64,000 bases of DNA from NCBI RefSeq assembly GCF_001412655.1, contig NZ_CP012996.1, positions 1,550,001 to 1,614,000 on the forward strand. Reading direction: 5' to 3'. How positions within the stretch are numbered: position 1 is the first letter of the stretch; every line of letters begins with the position of its first letter. The stretch is from Pedobacter sp. PACM 27299 (GTDB taxonomy: Bacteria > Bacteroidota > Bacteroidia > Sphingobacteriales > Sphingobacteriaceae). The notes under the pieces are model-generated. The model searched no databases. It saw nothing but the letters and a program-made list of their open reading frames with translations, and was not told where the DNA came from. The position numbers and the translations under genes were made by a program. This document shows, piece after piece, positions 25,880-34,097 of this stretch.

Positions 25880-27019
25880 ATGAAAAAGATTCTCCTGGTT
25901 TTATGGGCATGCGCCAGCTTACCCGCTGCGCTTAATGCACAAACTAAGCATTTGAAGGCTACCATCAGCATTCAGAACACTGCCACGCAGAAAAGAACCG
26001 CTGCAGTGACCGCCATACCCTGGCAAAATGTACTTTCCAAATTTCCTGCAGTAGATACAGCAAACTTTAAGGTGCTGAATGCAGCGCAGAAGGAAGTTCC
26101 TTTTCAATTGGAATATAAAGGATTAACAAGCCCGCAAAACTTGCTGGTACAATTAGATGTGCCGGCAAATGGAACGGTTAAATTGACCATTGTTCCTGGA
26201 AAAGCACAGAAACCAGTACAAAAAACTTTCGGCAGGTACATTCCTGAGCGTAAAGATGATTTTGCCTGGGAAAATGATAAAGTAGCTTTCCGTATGTACG
26301 GAAAAGCACTGGAAAGTACCCCTAAAGAAAATGCCTATGGCATTGATGTGTGGGGGAAAAGAGTAACCAGAATGGTGTTGAACGAGCGCTATAAAAGAGG
26401 TAAATACCATGAAGATCTTGGTGATGGTAACGATTACTACCATGTAGGCCTGACTTTAGGTGGCGGTGATATTGCGCCGATCTCCGGTGATAAAATCTAT
26501 TATCCTTTAAATTACCGTACCTGGAAAATATTAGATCAAGGTGCATTGCGTTTCACTTTTCAATTGAGTTATGAAAACTGGGACGTCGCTGGGAAATTAG
26601 TGAAAGTAACGAAAACGATATCTCTGGATGCAGGTTCTCATTTGAATAGGGTAGCCGCAAACTATGAATATCCAGGTGGTGGTGATTTACCAGTGGTAGT
26701 CGGAATCATCAAAAGAGCAGAGCCCGGTGCTTTATTACTAAACGAGAGAAATGGCGTAATGGGCTATTGGGAGCCTAAACATGGCGAAGATGGTACCATG
26801 GGGATCGGTGTGATTTTATCAGATCCTAAACTGCAGATGAGGGTGACCAAAGAGCAGCTGCTGGCAGAAACAACTGCAAAAAATGCGGAGCCAGTCGTGT
26901 ATTATAATGGCGCAGCATGGGATAAAGCAGGAGAAATTACGACTGCAGAGGCCTGGTTTGCCTACCTGAATAATTTTAAAAAATCATTAGAACAGCCTTT
27001 AAAGGTAACCGTTCAATAA
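25880..27019 (+). CDS. Secreted DUF4861 protein
   Basis: 379 residues with a signal peptide (MKKILLVLWACASLPAALNA, then QT). DUF4861 proteins are beta-sandwich proteins that repeatedly occur beside KduI, KduD and GH88/GH105 genes in Bacteroidota uronate loci. A role as carbohydrate-active enzyme or binding protein is widely suspected but I know of no firm activity. Visible conserved blocks are AYGIDVWGKRV, DLGDGNDYYHVGLTLGGG and GVMGYWEPKHGEDG. It is the third structural gene of the operon, between the two isomerase and reductase steps, suggesting it acts on the same substrate in the periplasm. Confidence 0.88.
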   Translation: MKKILLVLWACASLPAALNAQTKHLKATISIQNTATQKRTAAVTAIPWQNVLSKFPAVDTANFKVLNAAQKEVPFQLEYKGLTSPQNLLVQLDVPANGTVKLTIVPGKAQKPVQKTFGRYIPERKDDFAWENDKVAFRMYGKALESTPKENAYGIDVWGKRVTRMVLNERYKRGKYHEDLGDGNDYYHVGLTLGGGDIAPISGDKIYYPLNYRTWKILDQGALRFTFQLSYENWDVAGKLVKVTKTISLDAGSHLNRVAANYEYPGGGDLPVVVGIIKRAEPGALLLNERNGVMGYWEPKHGEDGTMGIGVILSDPKLQMRVTKEQLLAETTAKNAEPVVYYNGAAWDKAGEITTAEAWFAYLNNFKKSLEQPLKVTVQ

Positions 27020-27045
27020 GTCTTATTTTATAAAAACATCGTCAA

Positions 27046-27816
27046 ATGTCGGTACTGAATTTATTTAATTTAAAAGGTAAAATAGCCCTGGTTACAGGCT
27101 GTAAACGTGGGATTGGAAAAGCAATGGCAGAAGCATTAGCAGAAGCTGGAGCAGATATTATTGGCGTATCCGCCAGCCTGGAATTGGAAAACTCCGCAGT
27201 GGAGCAATCGGTAAAAGCATTAGGTCGCAATTTCAGCGCCTACCAATGTGATTTTAATGACCGCAATTCACTGAAAACATTTATTGAAAAAGTGAAAACT
27301 GCACACCCTGTCATTGATATTCTAGTGAATAATGCAGGAACAATTTTGAGAAAACCTATCGCCGAACATCCAGATGAATATTGGGATGAAGTGATTGCTG
27401 TGAATCAAACCGCACCATTTATCCTGACTCGTGAGATCGGAAAAGAAATGATTTTGAGAGGATCAGGAAAAGTAATCTTTACCGCTTCTTTATTGACTTT
27501 TCAGGGTGGAATCACGGTTCCAGGTTATGCGGCCAGTAAAGGTGCTGTAGGGCAGCTAACGAAAGCTTTTGCGAATGAATGGGCCAGCAAAGGGGTTAAT
27601 GTGAATGCAATTGCACCCGGTTATATTTCCACAGACAATACCACTGCTTTAAGGGCAGATCAAGATAGAAGCCGCTCAATTATGGAACGTATTCCCGCAG
27701 GAAGATGGGGGGAAGCGGAAGACTTTAAGGGGCCTACTGTATTTCTGGCTTCCGAAGCCTCTAACTATATGCACGGTACAGTGATGACTGTTGATGGTGG
27801 ATGGATGGGGAGGTAA
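27046..27816 (+). CDS. kduD: 2-dehydro-3-deoxy-D-gluconate 5-dehydrogenase (SDR)
   Basis: 256 residues, classical short-chain dehydrogenase. NAD(P)-binding TGCKRGIGKAMAEAL (about 17-31), NNAG (about 93-96), the catalytic Ser in FTASLLTFQ, Tyr-Lys in YAASKGAVGQL and the IAPGYISTDNT block all match KduD, which reduces 3-deoxy-D-glycero-2,5-hexodiulosonate to KDG. Its stop (TAA 27814-27816) is one base from the sulfatase ATG, and the sulfatase's Shine-Dalgarno lies within its last codons, so the two are translationally coupled. The KDG kinase and aldolase needed downstream are not in the window. Confidence 0.93.
   Translation: MSVLNLFNLKGKIALVTGCKRGIGKAMAEALAEAGADIIGVSASLELENSAVEQSVKALGRNFSAYQCDFNDRNSLKTFIEKVKTAHPVIDILVNNAGTILRKPIAEHPDEYWDEVIAVNQTAPFILTREIGKEMILRGSGKVIFTASLLTFQGGITVPGYAASKGAVGQLTKAFANEWASKGVNVNAIAPGYISTDNTTALRADQDRSRSIMERIPAGRWGEAEDFKGPTVFLASEASNYMHGTVMTVDGGWMGR
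27807..27813 (+). promoter_or_regulatory. Unusually strong Shine-Dalgarno GGGGAGG
   Basis: It sits within the last codons of kduD, 4 nt before the sulfatase ATG (27818). Strong Shine-Dalgarno sites are rare in this window and phylum, so it supports ATG 27818 as the start, and not the in-frame ATG at 27791. Confidence 0.6.
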
Positions 27817-27817
27817 A

Positions 27818-29284
27818 ATGAAAAAATCTAATCTATTTCGGCTGCTCCTTTGGGGCAGCCCATTTTTATTGGTCATATCGCTGAACGCAAATGCTCAGCA
27901 AAAGAAAAATGACCGCCCAAATGTGATCATCATTAATATGGATGATATGGGCTATGGAGATACGGAGCCTTATGGGATGACCGGTATTCCAACACCAAAT
28001 TTCAATAGGGCAGCTTCCGAAGGAATGCGGCTCACACATTTCAATGCCGCACAAGCGGTATGCAGCCCCTCCAGGGCAGCACTCCTCACCGGATGTTACC
28101 CAAACAGGTTAAGTCTGGCCCATGCTTTAAGTCCGGAAGCAAAAATCGCATTAAATACTTCTGAAGAAACCATTGCCTCTATCTTGAAAAAATCAGGATA
28201 CAAAACGGCGATGCTCGGAAAATGGCACCTGGGCTCAAAAGCACCATTTCTGCCTACCTATTTTGGCTTTGATAGTTTTTATGGCCTTCCTTATTCCCAT
28301 GATATGTGGCCTGTTGGTTACGATGGAAAACCATTGGATTCCTCAACTTACAGAGGGAAATACCCGAGATTGCCGATTTTAGACGGTGAGAACGTGGTTG
28401 CTTATAATGATAACCTGGAAGATCAGGGGAAATTAACCGGGACTTTCACTAAGAAAGCAGTCGAGTTTATTACGGACCATCAGAAAGATCCTTTCTTTTT
28501 ATACCTGGCACAGCCGATGCCTCATGTGCCTTTAGCAGCGTCAAAAGCTTTCAGAGGAAAGAGTGAACTGGGCATTTTTGGCGATGTGATCATGGAGCTA
28601 GATTGGTCAATTGGAGAAATTATGAAAACGCTGGACCGTTATAAATTATCGGAAAACACGATTTTGATCATTACCAGCGACAACGGGCCATGGCTCAATT
28701 TTGGCGATAATGCCGGTTCTTCCGGAGGCTTCCGTGAAGGAAAAGGAACTGCATGGGATGGCGGAACACGCGTTCCGTGTCTGATCAGGTGGCCCGGAAG
28801 CATTCCCGCAGGGAGCCTCAGCTCTCAATTAATGGTCAACATAGATCTGTTACCTACGATTGCTACCCTCACAAAAGCGAAATTACCAGCGCTTAAAATT
28901 GATGGGATGGACTTTTCCGCTGTACTGACAGGTAAATCAAGTAAAGGTCCGAGGGAAGTTTTTTACTACTATTATGATGTCAATAACCTAAAAGCAGTGC
29001 GCTACAAAAACTGGAAATTAGTGTTTCCGCATAGTTCCAGAGCATATACCGGTAGTTTGCCTGGTAAAGGCGGTTATCCTGGCCCGGCACCAGATGTAAA
29101 GGTGAAAATGGCTTTGTATAACCTTTCTCATGACCCTGCTGAGCAATATGACGTTCAGGAAAATTATCCTGAAATGCTAAAGCAAATACAGGTTTATGCC
29201 GAAGAGGCAAGGGTGGATCTTGGTGATGAGCTGACAAATAGAAAAGGAGCGAACAGAAGGCCAGCGGGAAAAGTATCCCCATAA
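27818..29284 (+). CDS. Secreted arylsulfatase-type sulfatase (S1 family)
   Basis: 488 residues. Signal peptide ends at NANAQ. The N-terminal metal site INMDDMGYGDTEPYG and the formylglycine motif VCSPSRAALLTG (C82 in CxPxR) identify an active type I sulfatase; Cys is converted to formylglycine by a maturase that is not in this window. Other conserved parts are LGKWHLGS, YLAQPMPHVPL and ITSDNGPWLNFGDN. Family S1 removes sulfate from sugars; with GH88, kduI/D and GH20 in the same operon, a 6-O- or 4-O-sulfated HexNAc or uronate residue of a glycosaminoglycan is the likely target (inference). Confidence 0.93.
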   Translation: MKKSNLFRLLLWGSPFLLVISLNANAQQKKNDRPNVIIINMDDMGYGDTEPYGMTGIPTPNFNRAASEGMRLTHFNAAQAVCSPSRAALLTGCYPNRLSLAHALSPEAKIALNTSEETIASILKKSGYKTAMLGKWHLGSKAPFLPTYFGFDSFYGLPYSHDMWPVGYDGKPLDSSTYRGKYPRLPILDGENVVAYNDNLEDQGKLTGTFTKKAVEFITDHQKDPFFLYLAQPMPHVPLAASKAFRGKSELGIFGDVIMELDWSIGEIMKTLDRYKLSENTILIITSDNGPWLNFGDNAGSSGGFREGKGTAWDGGTRVPCLIRWPGSIPAGSLSSQLMVNIDLLPTIATLTKAKLPALKIDGMDFSAVLTGKSSKGPREVFYYYYDVNNLKAVRYKNWKLVFPHSSRAYTGSLPGKGGYPGPAPDVKVKMALYNLSHDPAEQYDVQENYPEMLKQIQVYAEEARVDLGDELTNRKGANRRPAGKVSP

Positions 29285-29319
29285 AAAACATCATTAGTAA
29301 ATTTTAACCAGCATACCTC

Positions 29320-30972
29320 ATGATGAAATTGAAAATTAAAGCAGTGTCCAGTTTTTCTTTTATGCTGTTTGCCGTACTTTTTATTTTGAGTCCGAATCAA
29401 ACGACAGCTCAGGATAATTGTCCTATTATACCCTTGCCTATAAGTGCTGTAAAGGGCGATGGCAGTTTTTTACTACAGGTAAATACACCTTTAGTATTAA
29501 ATGATGAGGCCTTAAAACCGATCGCACAATACCTGCAGACAGAGCTGCTAAAGTCGCAGTACCTACCCATTAGCATTCAGCCAAGCGCAGGGAAATTACC
29601 TGCTATAAAACTGGTGCTTTCCCCGAAAAAGAAAATCGGATCAGAAGCTTATGCGCTGGACATCAATGGTGATGGCATTACCATCATTGCTAAAGATATT
29701 CCGGGTGCCTTTTATGGTGCAACCTCCTTGATGCAACTGATCAGACAAGTAAAAAGAGTTAAAGGAAGTTTAAGCCTGCATGCCTGGAAAATAGAAGATC
29801 AGCCTGCTTATGGTTGGAGAGGCTTTATGCTGGATGAATCTAGGTTCTTCTTCGGAATGGAAAAGGTAAAGTCAATCATCGACTGGATGGCCTTTTATAA
29901 ATTAAATAAACTGCATTGGCATCTGACCGACGAGCCGGCCTGGCGTTTAGAGATCAAGAAATACCCGAAATTGAGCTTGATTGGTGGTATTGGCGACTTT
30001 AGGACTGAATTTACACCAGCACAATATTATACCCAGGAGCAAATAAAGGAAGTGGTGGCCTATGCCGCGCTGCGTTTCATCACCGTAATTCCTGAAATTG
30101 ATATGCCAGGACATGCTACGGCAGCCAATAAAGCCTATCCTGAATTTAGTGGGGGCGGTGGACCTGGTCATCCGGAATTTACTTTTAATCCTGGTAAAGA
30201 AGGGACTTATGCCTATCTAACCAATATTTTAAAGGAAACTAATGTTTTATTTCCTTCCGCAATGATCCACCTCGGTGGTGATGAAGTGAGTTATGGCAAC
30301 CATAAATGGGCAACGGATCCTGAGATTATCGCTTTGATGCAAAGTAAAAATCTTGCCGGTACTAAGGAGGTGGAAACTTATTTTATGAAACGAATGGCGG
30401 ATTCTGTGTACCAGATGAATGCTAAACTGCTGGTTTGGGATGAGATGGCAGAAGCCGGACTACCGAAAGATAAAACCATTATTTTCTGGTGGCGCCATGA
30501 CCAGCCACAGGTTTTAAAGCAAGCATTGAGCAAAGGATATGAAACGGTATTGTGTCCTAGATTGCCATTGTACTTCGATTTTGTACAGGACAGCACGCAT
30601 AATAATGGGCGCAAATGGAGCAAGTTGTACAACCCTATAGAAAGCGTATATTCTTTTTCAGCAGATCATTATCAATCACAAACGGTGACTAAAAACCAGA
30701 TCCTGGGGATTCAAGCCAACCTTTGGACGGAAACTGTTCCTAATAATCAGCGATTGGAATACCTGCTTTTTCCCAGGATTTCTGCGCTGGCAGAAGCAGC
30801 TTGGTCTACGAAAGCAGGAAAGAATTTTCCGGCATTCATGGAACGTTTAAAAGGACATTTTGCCCTTTATGAGCAAGCGGGGATTTATTATTATGATCCG
30901 ACAAATCCAGGGAAATATCCGGAGCCGGTAAAGCTGGGTAAAAGCGCTAAACGCTTTGATACTGGCGACTAA
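29320..30972 (+). CDS. Secreted beta-N-acetylhexosaminidase, GH20
   Basis: 550 residues. Signal peptide to about residue 31 (QTTAQ). The GH20b domain (about 35-155) precedes the catalytic barrel with LHWHLTDEPAWRLEIKKYP, IPEIDMPGHA and the catalytic pair in HLGGDEVSYG (D321/E322). It is shorter than the GH20 at 329: the C-terminal chitobiase-like and extra beta domains are absent. Last gene of the LacI-headed operon, 35 nt after the sulfatase, so it probably removes the desulfated GalNAc or GlcNAc exposed by that enzyme. A strong terminator follows. Confidence 0.95.
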   Translation: MMKLKIKAVSSFSFMLFAVLFILSPNQTTAQDNCPIIPLPISAVKGDGSFLLQVNTPLVLNDEALKPIAQYLQTELLKSQYLPISIQPSAGKLPAIKLVLSPKKKIGSEAYALDINGDGITIIAKDIPGAFYGATSLMQLIRQVKRVKGSLSLHAWKIEDQPAYGWRGFMLDESRFFFGMEKVKSIIDWMAFYKLNKLHWHLTDEPAWRLEIKKYPKLSLIGGIGDFRTEFTPAQYYTQEQIKEVVAYAALRFITVIPEIDMPGHATAANKAYPEFSGGGGPGHPEFTFNPGKEGTYAYLTNILKETNVLFPSAMIHLGGDEVSYGNHKWATDPEIIALMQSKNLAGTKEVETYFMKRMADSVYQMNAKLLVWDEMAEAGLPKDKTIIFWWRHDQPQVLKQALSKGYETVLCPRLPLYFDFVQDSTHNNGRKWSKLYNPIESVYSFSADHYQSQTVTKNQILGIQANLWTETVPNNQRLEYLLFPRISALAEAAWSTKAGKNFPAFMERLKGHFALYEQAGIYYYDPTNPGKYPEPVKLGKSAKRFDTGD

Positions 30973-30985
30973 TCTGATCAAAAAT

Positions 30986-31020
30986 GCCCCTGCATCAGGA
31001 AATCGTTCCGATGCAGGGGC
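30986..31020. terminator. Intrinsic terminator, bidirectional
   Basis: A perfect 11-bp GC-rich stem (GCCCCTGCATC / GATGCAGGGGC, 13-nt loop), flanked by AAAA on the left and TTGTACTATTTT on the right, closes the uronate operon on the plus strand and the GH29 gene on the minus strand. Confidence 0.85.
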
Positions 31021-31030
31021 TTGTACTATT

Positions 31031-32881
31031 TTATAAGTTACTTTCTATTGCACCTACTTTTTCACGGTATAAATCAACCGGTCCGTCTAATAACACGGCA
31101 ATTACGGTTAGTTTTTTATCCAATCGATCTTCAGGAACAGGGATGTAAACAATTCCAGGAACTGAGCTCCAATATAGTTTATTGTAAATCTCTGGCTCCA
31201 TCATGGTTCCTTCTCCCACAATTCTGATTCTGCTGATCTTATTTTTGATGCCTTTCAAAGCAATCGGGCCTGTTGGCTTGCCTTCTACAAATAGGAATAA
31301 GGTTTGTTTATCAGCAGATAAAGCACTTTTTCCTTGATAATGTCCTTCAGGAAGCCCTTTGGTGGTCTTATATAAACTTTCTGAATTTTTAGTGATCCAG
31401 TTGTAAAGGGTAGGAGATAGGCTTTTCTTTTCTGTTTCCATTCCCAATCCATCTATGGTTAGTTTTGTAGTTAAGAAAGGGTTATTTCCATCATGAATGG
31501 CACTGGCAATTTGTAAAATCTGATCCTGATCATTGCTGTTTTTTTGAGGAGTTATTGCGGCAGTTACCACAGTTTTTTCTGCCAATCTGATCGGTTCATT
31601 GAATTGAATCGCAATCACGGTCACATCTTGATCTGCTGCGTTTTCGGGGATTTTCAAGCTCAGGTTATTGCCGTCTTTTTTATAGCTCAGCAATTCGGAA
31701 CTACCCACAATTTTCGCCGACTTAACTTTGGAAAGTACCCCATTCAAGTTGAATATTCCACCATTTGGCGCCCAATCTGCATATAGATACAAGGTTTTCT
31801 TATCCTTAGAAAGACTGGTTTTTCCATTGAAATGTTCTGCAGGAATTCCTGCACGTGTACCGTAGATCGCTTCTCCATGTTTGCTGGTCCAGCGGGCAAG
31901 ACCTTTTAATACGGCTACTTGCTGCTGCGGAATTGTTCCATCAGCTTTAGGACCGATATCCAGCAGCAAATTTCCACCCATACTGATACAATCTACTAAG
32001 GTTCGGATGATCATGTTTGGTGATTTATACTTATTGTCATAAGGCTGATAGCCCCAGGAATCATTAATTGTATAACACAGTTCCCAATAATCTCCGGCTG
32101 GTTTTACCACTGGAATTCCCTGTTCCGGTGTTTCATAATCACCATGGTGGTTCAGGCGTGAATTGATGATAATATCTGAATTGTAACTACGTAGGTTTTT
32201 AAGCACTTTTTGCGCCTGCCATTCTTCGCCATTGTGCTCCCAATCTCCATCAAACCAAATCAAATCCGGTTTGAAGTTCGCAGAAAGCTCATTGAGCTGC
32301 TGCTGGTAGTAGTTAAGAAAAGTATTCCATCTTTTCGGCGCTTCTTTCAATAGATACCTTTTATGTTCTCTGGTAAACACATCATAGTCGTTGTAACTCC
32401 AGTCTGGTAAAGAAAAATAAAGCCCGGTTTTTAATCCAGAAGCTTTTAATGCCTTCACAAAGGGGCTAATCAGGTCTTTTTTTGCAGCACTATGTTTAAT
32501 AGTAGTGGTGGCATTTGGTGCTTTAGTGTCCCATAAAGAAACGCCGTCATGGTGTTTTGTAGTGATGACCGAATATTTGGCACCACTTTCTTTGATCAGT
32601 TTTACCCATTCTTCAGGTTGATATTTGGAGGCATTAAAGCCATCCAATTGTTTCATATAATTATCGTGGTTGATGTAGTTGTTGAAAAATGCCCAGGATT
32701 CTGAAATCCCATTTACCGAATAAACACCCCAATGGATAAATATTCCAAGTTTGGCATCGGTAAACCATTCCATTTTTTTGGTGTTGGCAGTAGTTTTTTC
32801 TTTTGAGCTGTTCTCCTGTGCAATGCTGGCTGTTAAAGACAGACAAAAAAATAAGGCAGACAGTAAGGTCTTTTTGTTCAT
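31031..32881 (-). CDS. Secreted alpha-L-fucosidase, GH29, with duplicated C-terminal domain
   Basis: 616 residues. Signal peptide to SIAQ (about 22). The GH29 barrel (about 30-350) has GIFIHWGVYSV, TTKHHDGVSLWDT, the nucleophile in IWFDGDWEH (D211), and GGNLLLDIGPKADG. The usual single C-terminal beta-sandwich appears twice: one copy around 350-450 (HGEAIYGTRAG, LSKDKKTLYLY, DVTVIAIQFNEPI) and a second around 500-610 (NSESLYKTTKG, LSADKQTLFLF, KLTVIAVLLDGPV). Substrate linkage cannot be predicted. It faces the GH20 gene and lies downstream of an AraC regulator on the same strand, which may control it. Confidence 0.95.
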   Translation of the reverse strand: MNKKTLLSALFFCLSLTASIAQENSSKEKTTANTKKMEWFTDAKLGIFIHWGVYSVNGISESWAFFNNYINHDNYMKQLDGFNASKYQPEEWVKLIKESGAKYSVITTKHHDGVSLWDTKAPNATTTIKHSAAKKDLISPFVKALKASGLKTGLYFSLPDWSYNDYDVFTREHKRYLLKEAPKRWNTFLNYYQQQLNELSANFKPDLIWFDGDWEHNGEEWQAQKVLKNLRSYNSDIIINSRLNHHGDYETPEQGIPVVKPAGDYWELCYTINDSWGYQPYDNKYKSPNMIIRTLVDCISMGGNLLLDIGPKADGTIPQQQVAVLKGLARWTSKHGEAIYGTRAGIPAEHFNGKTSLSKDKKTLYLYADWAPNGGIFNLNGVLSKVKSAKIVGSSELLSYKKDGNNLSLKIPENAADQDVTVIAIQFNEPIRLAEKTVVTAAITPQKNSNDQDQILQIASAIHDGNNPFLTTKLTIDGLGMETEKKSLSPTLYNWITKNSESLYKTTKGLPEGHYQGKSALSADKQTLFLFVEGKPTGPIALKGIKNKISRIRIVGEGTMMEPEIYNKLYWSSVPGIVYIPVPEDRLDKKLTVIAVLLDGPVDLYREKVGAIESNL

Positions 32882-33006
32882 AGAATTGGTTGGTTTCTTT
32901 TGTTTTTGCGTGTTAAGCGTGTGATAATTTGCTGTTTTTTTAATGTATTACTGGTGCTGTTTTTTATCTTTTTCATCTTCCGATGTGCCTACGGCAGATC
33001 AACGTT

Positions 33007-33876
33007 TTATTTCTGCAGATAAGATTTTTGGTAATTTAACGGGCTCTTTCCGGTAATGATTTTAAAGTGTTTGTGAAAGCTGGCAAAGTTGTGAAACCCA
33101 CTTTCATAGCAGATCTGCTTTACATTCATGCTGTCCTCAATCAGCAATTTGCAAGCATGACCCACCCTGATTTCAGAGATAAACTGGGTGTAAGTTTTCC
33201 GGGTTCTTGACTTAAAATACCGGCAAAATGAATTCGGACTGATGTTGGCTACGGCAGCCATTTCTTCCATCTGGATTTTTCTTTTGAAATTCGCCAGCGA
33301 ATAATTGTAAATCGCATTGATGCGGTCGTTTTCAATCTCCTCGAAGTCATGTCGGAAGCCAATAGAAGATAGTAATTCATGCTGCGTACAGTTTTCAATG
33401 GCCAGCAATGCTTCCATTAAAAGAATAATCCGCTTGGATCCTTCAGAGAGTAAAATGGATTCAATGATCTCCCCGATCACTTTTTTCGCTTTGTCTGAAA
33501 TTTGAATTCCTCGCTGTGCTTTTTCCAGGATTAGCTTTAAGGCCTTGTTTTCCGGTAGGTTTAAGAAATGATTTCCCCAGAAGTTTTCGCAGAAATGAAC
33601 AACAACAACATCTGCATTTTCCTGTTCCTCTGCCAGGAAATAGCTGTCGTCGAATCTCCAGTAATGAGGGAGGTGTGCACCGATCAATACCACGTCTCCA
33701 GATCTGAAACGCTTGATGCTGTCGCCAATAAATTGGGTGCCATTTCCTTTCTTAAAATAGATCAATTCCACTTCTGCATGGTAATGCCAGCGGTTGTTGA
33801 TGTAAGGGACTTTGTCTCTCCTTGCACTAAATGAATTCACAAGGTTGTTTGAAACTTTGAGTAATTGTGGCTTCAT
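33007..33876 (-). CDS. AraC-family regulator with N-terminal cupin
   Basis: 289 residues. The N-terminal half is a cupin sensor (YINNRWHYHAEVELIYFKKG, GDVVLIGAHLPHYW), usually sugar-binding in this family. The C-terminal half has both AraC helix-turn-helices (MEEMAAVANISPNSFCRYFK and VKQICYESGFHNFASFHKHF). It lies 125 bp upstream of the GH29 gene on the same strand and is divergent from the second sulfatase (221-bp spacer), so it is the probable local regulator of fucosidase and sulfatase, separate from the LacI unit. Confidence 0.93.
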   Translation of the reverse strand: MKPQLLKVSNNLVNSFSARRDKVPYINNRWHYHAEVELIYFKKGNGTQFIGDSIKRFRSGDVVLIGAHLPHYWRFDDSYFLAEEQENADVVVVHFCENFWGNHFLNLPENKALKLILEKAQRGIQISDKAKKVIGEIIESILLSEGSKRIILLMEALLAIENCTQHELLSSIGFRHDFEEIENDRINAIYNYSLANFKRKIQMEEMAAVANISPNSFCRYFKSRTRKTYTQFISEIRVGHACKLLIEDSMNVKQICYESGFHNFASFHKHFKIITGKSPLNYQKSYLQK

Positions 33877-34058
33877 AAAATTTGGTTAGGTCAGGCTAAA
33901 TTTATAAAAATCTTTCATAAATACCTTGTAATATCAACAATACACAAATTAACGCCAATATTGCTGAATGACTTGGGGCCGATAAAGCCGGTTAAAACAT
34001 CAGGTATAACGAATTCAGGATAATTAGTTTAGAATAAACCATATTTCATAAAAACTGA

Positions 34059-34066
34059 TAACTTTG
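34059..34066 (+). promoter_or_regulatory. -7 promoter element TAACTTTG
   Basis: Exact TAnnTTTG match 31 bp before the sulfatase ATG at 34098, within the AraC-sulfatase divergent spacer. No clear TTTG at -33, which fits an activator-dependent promoter. Confidence 0.6.
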
Positions 34067-34097
34067 GTTTTAACACACAACAACAACCTGAACCAAC

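Noticed and set aside
30986..31020. GC-rich inverted repeat after GH20 considered as an attachment or recombination site
   Set aside because: Located exactly between convergent genes with A and T flanks; a bidirectional terminator is sufficient.
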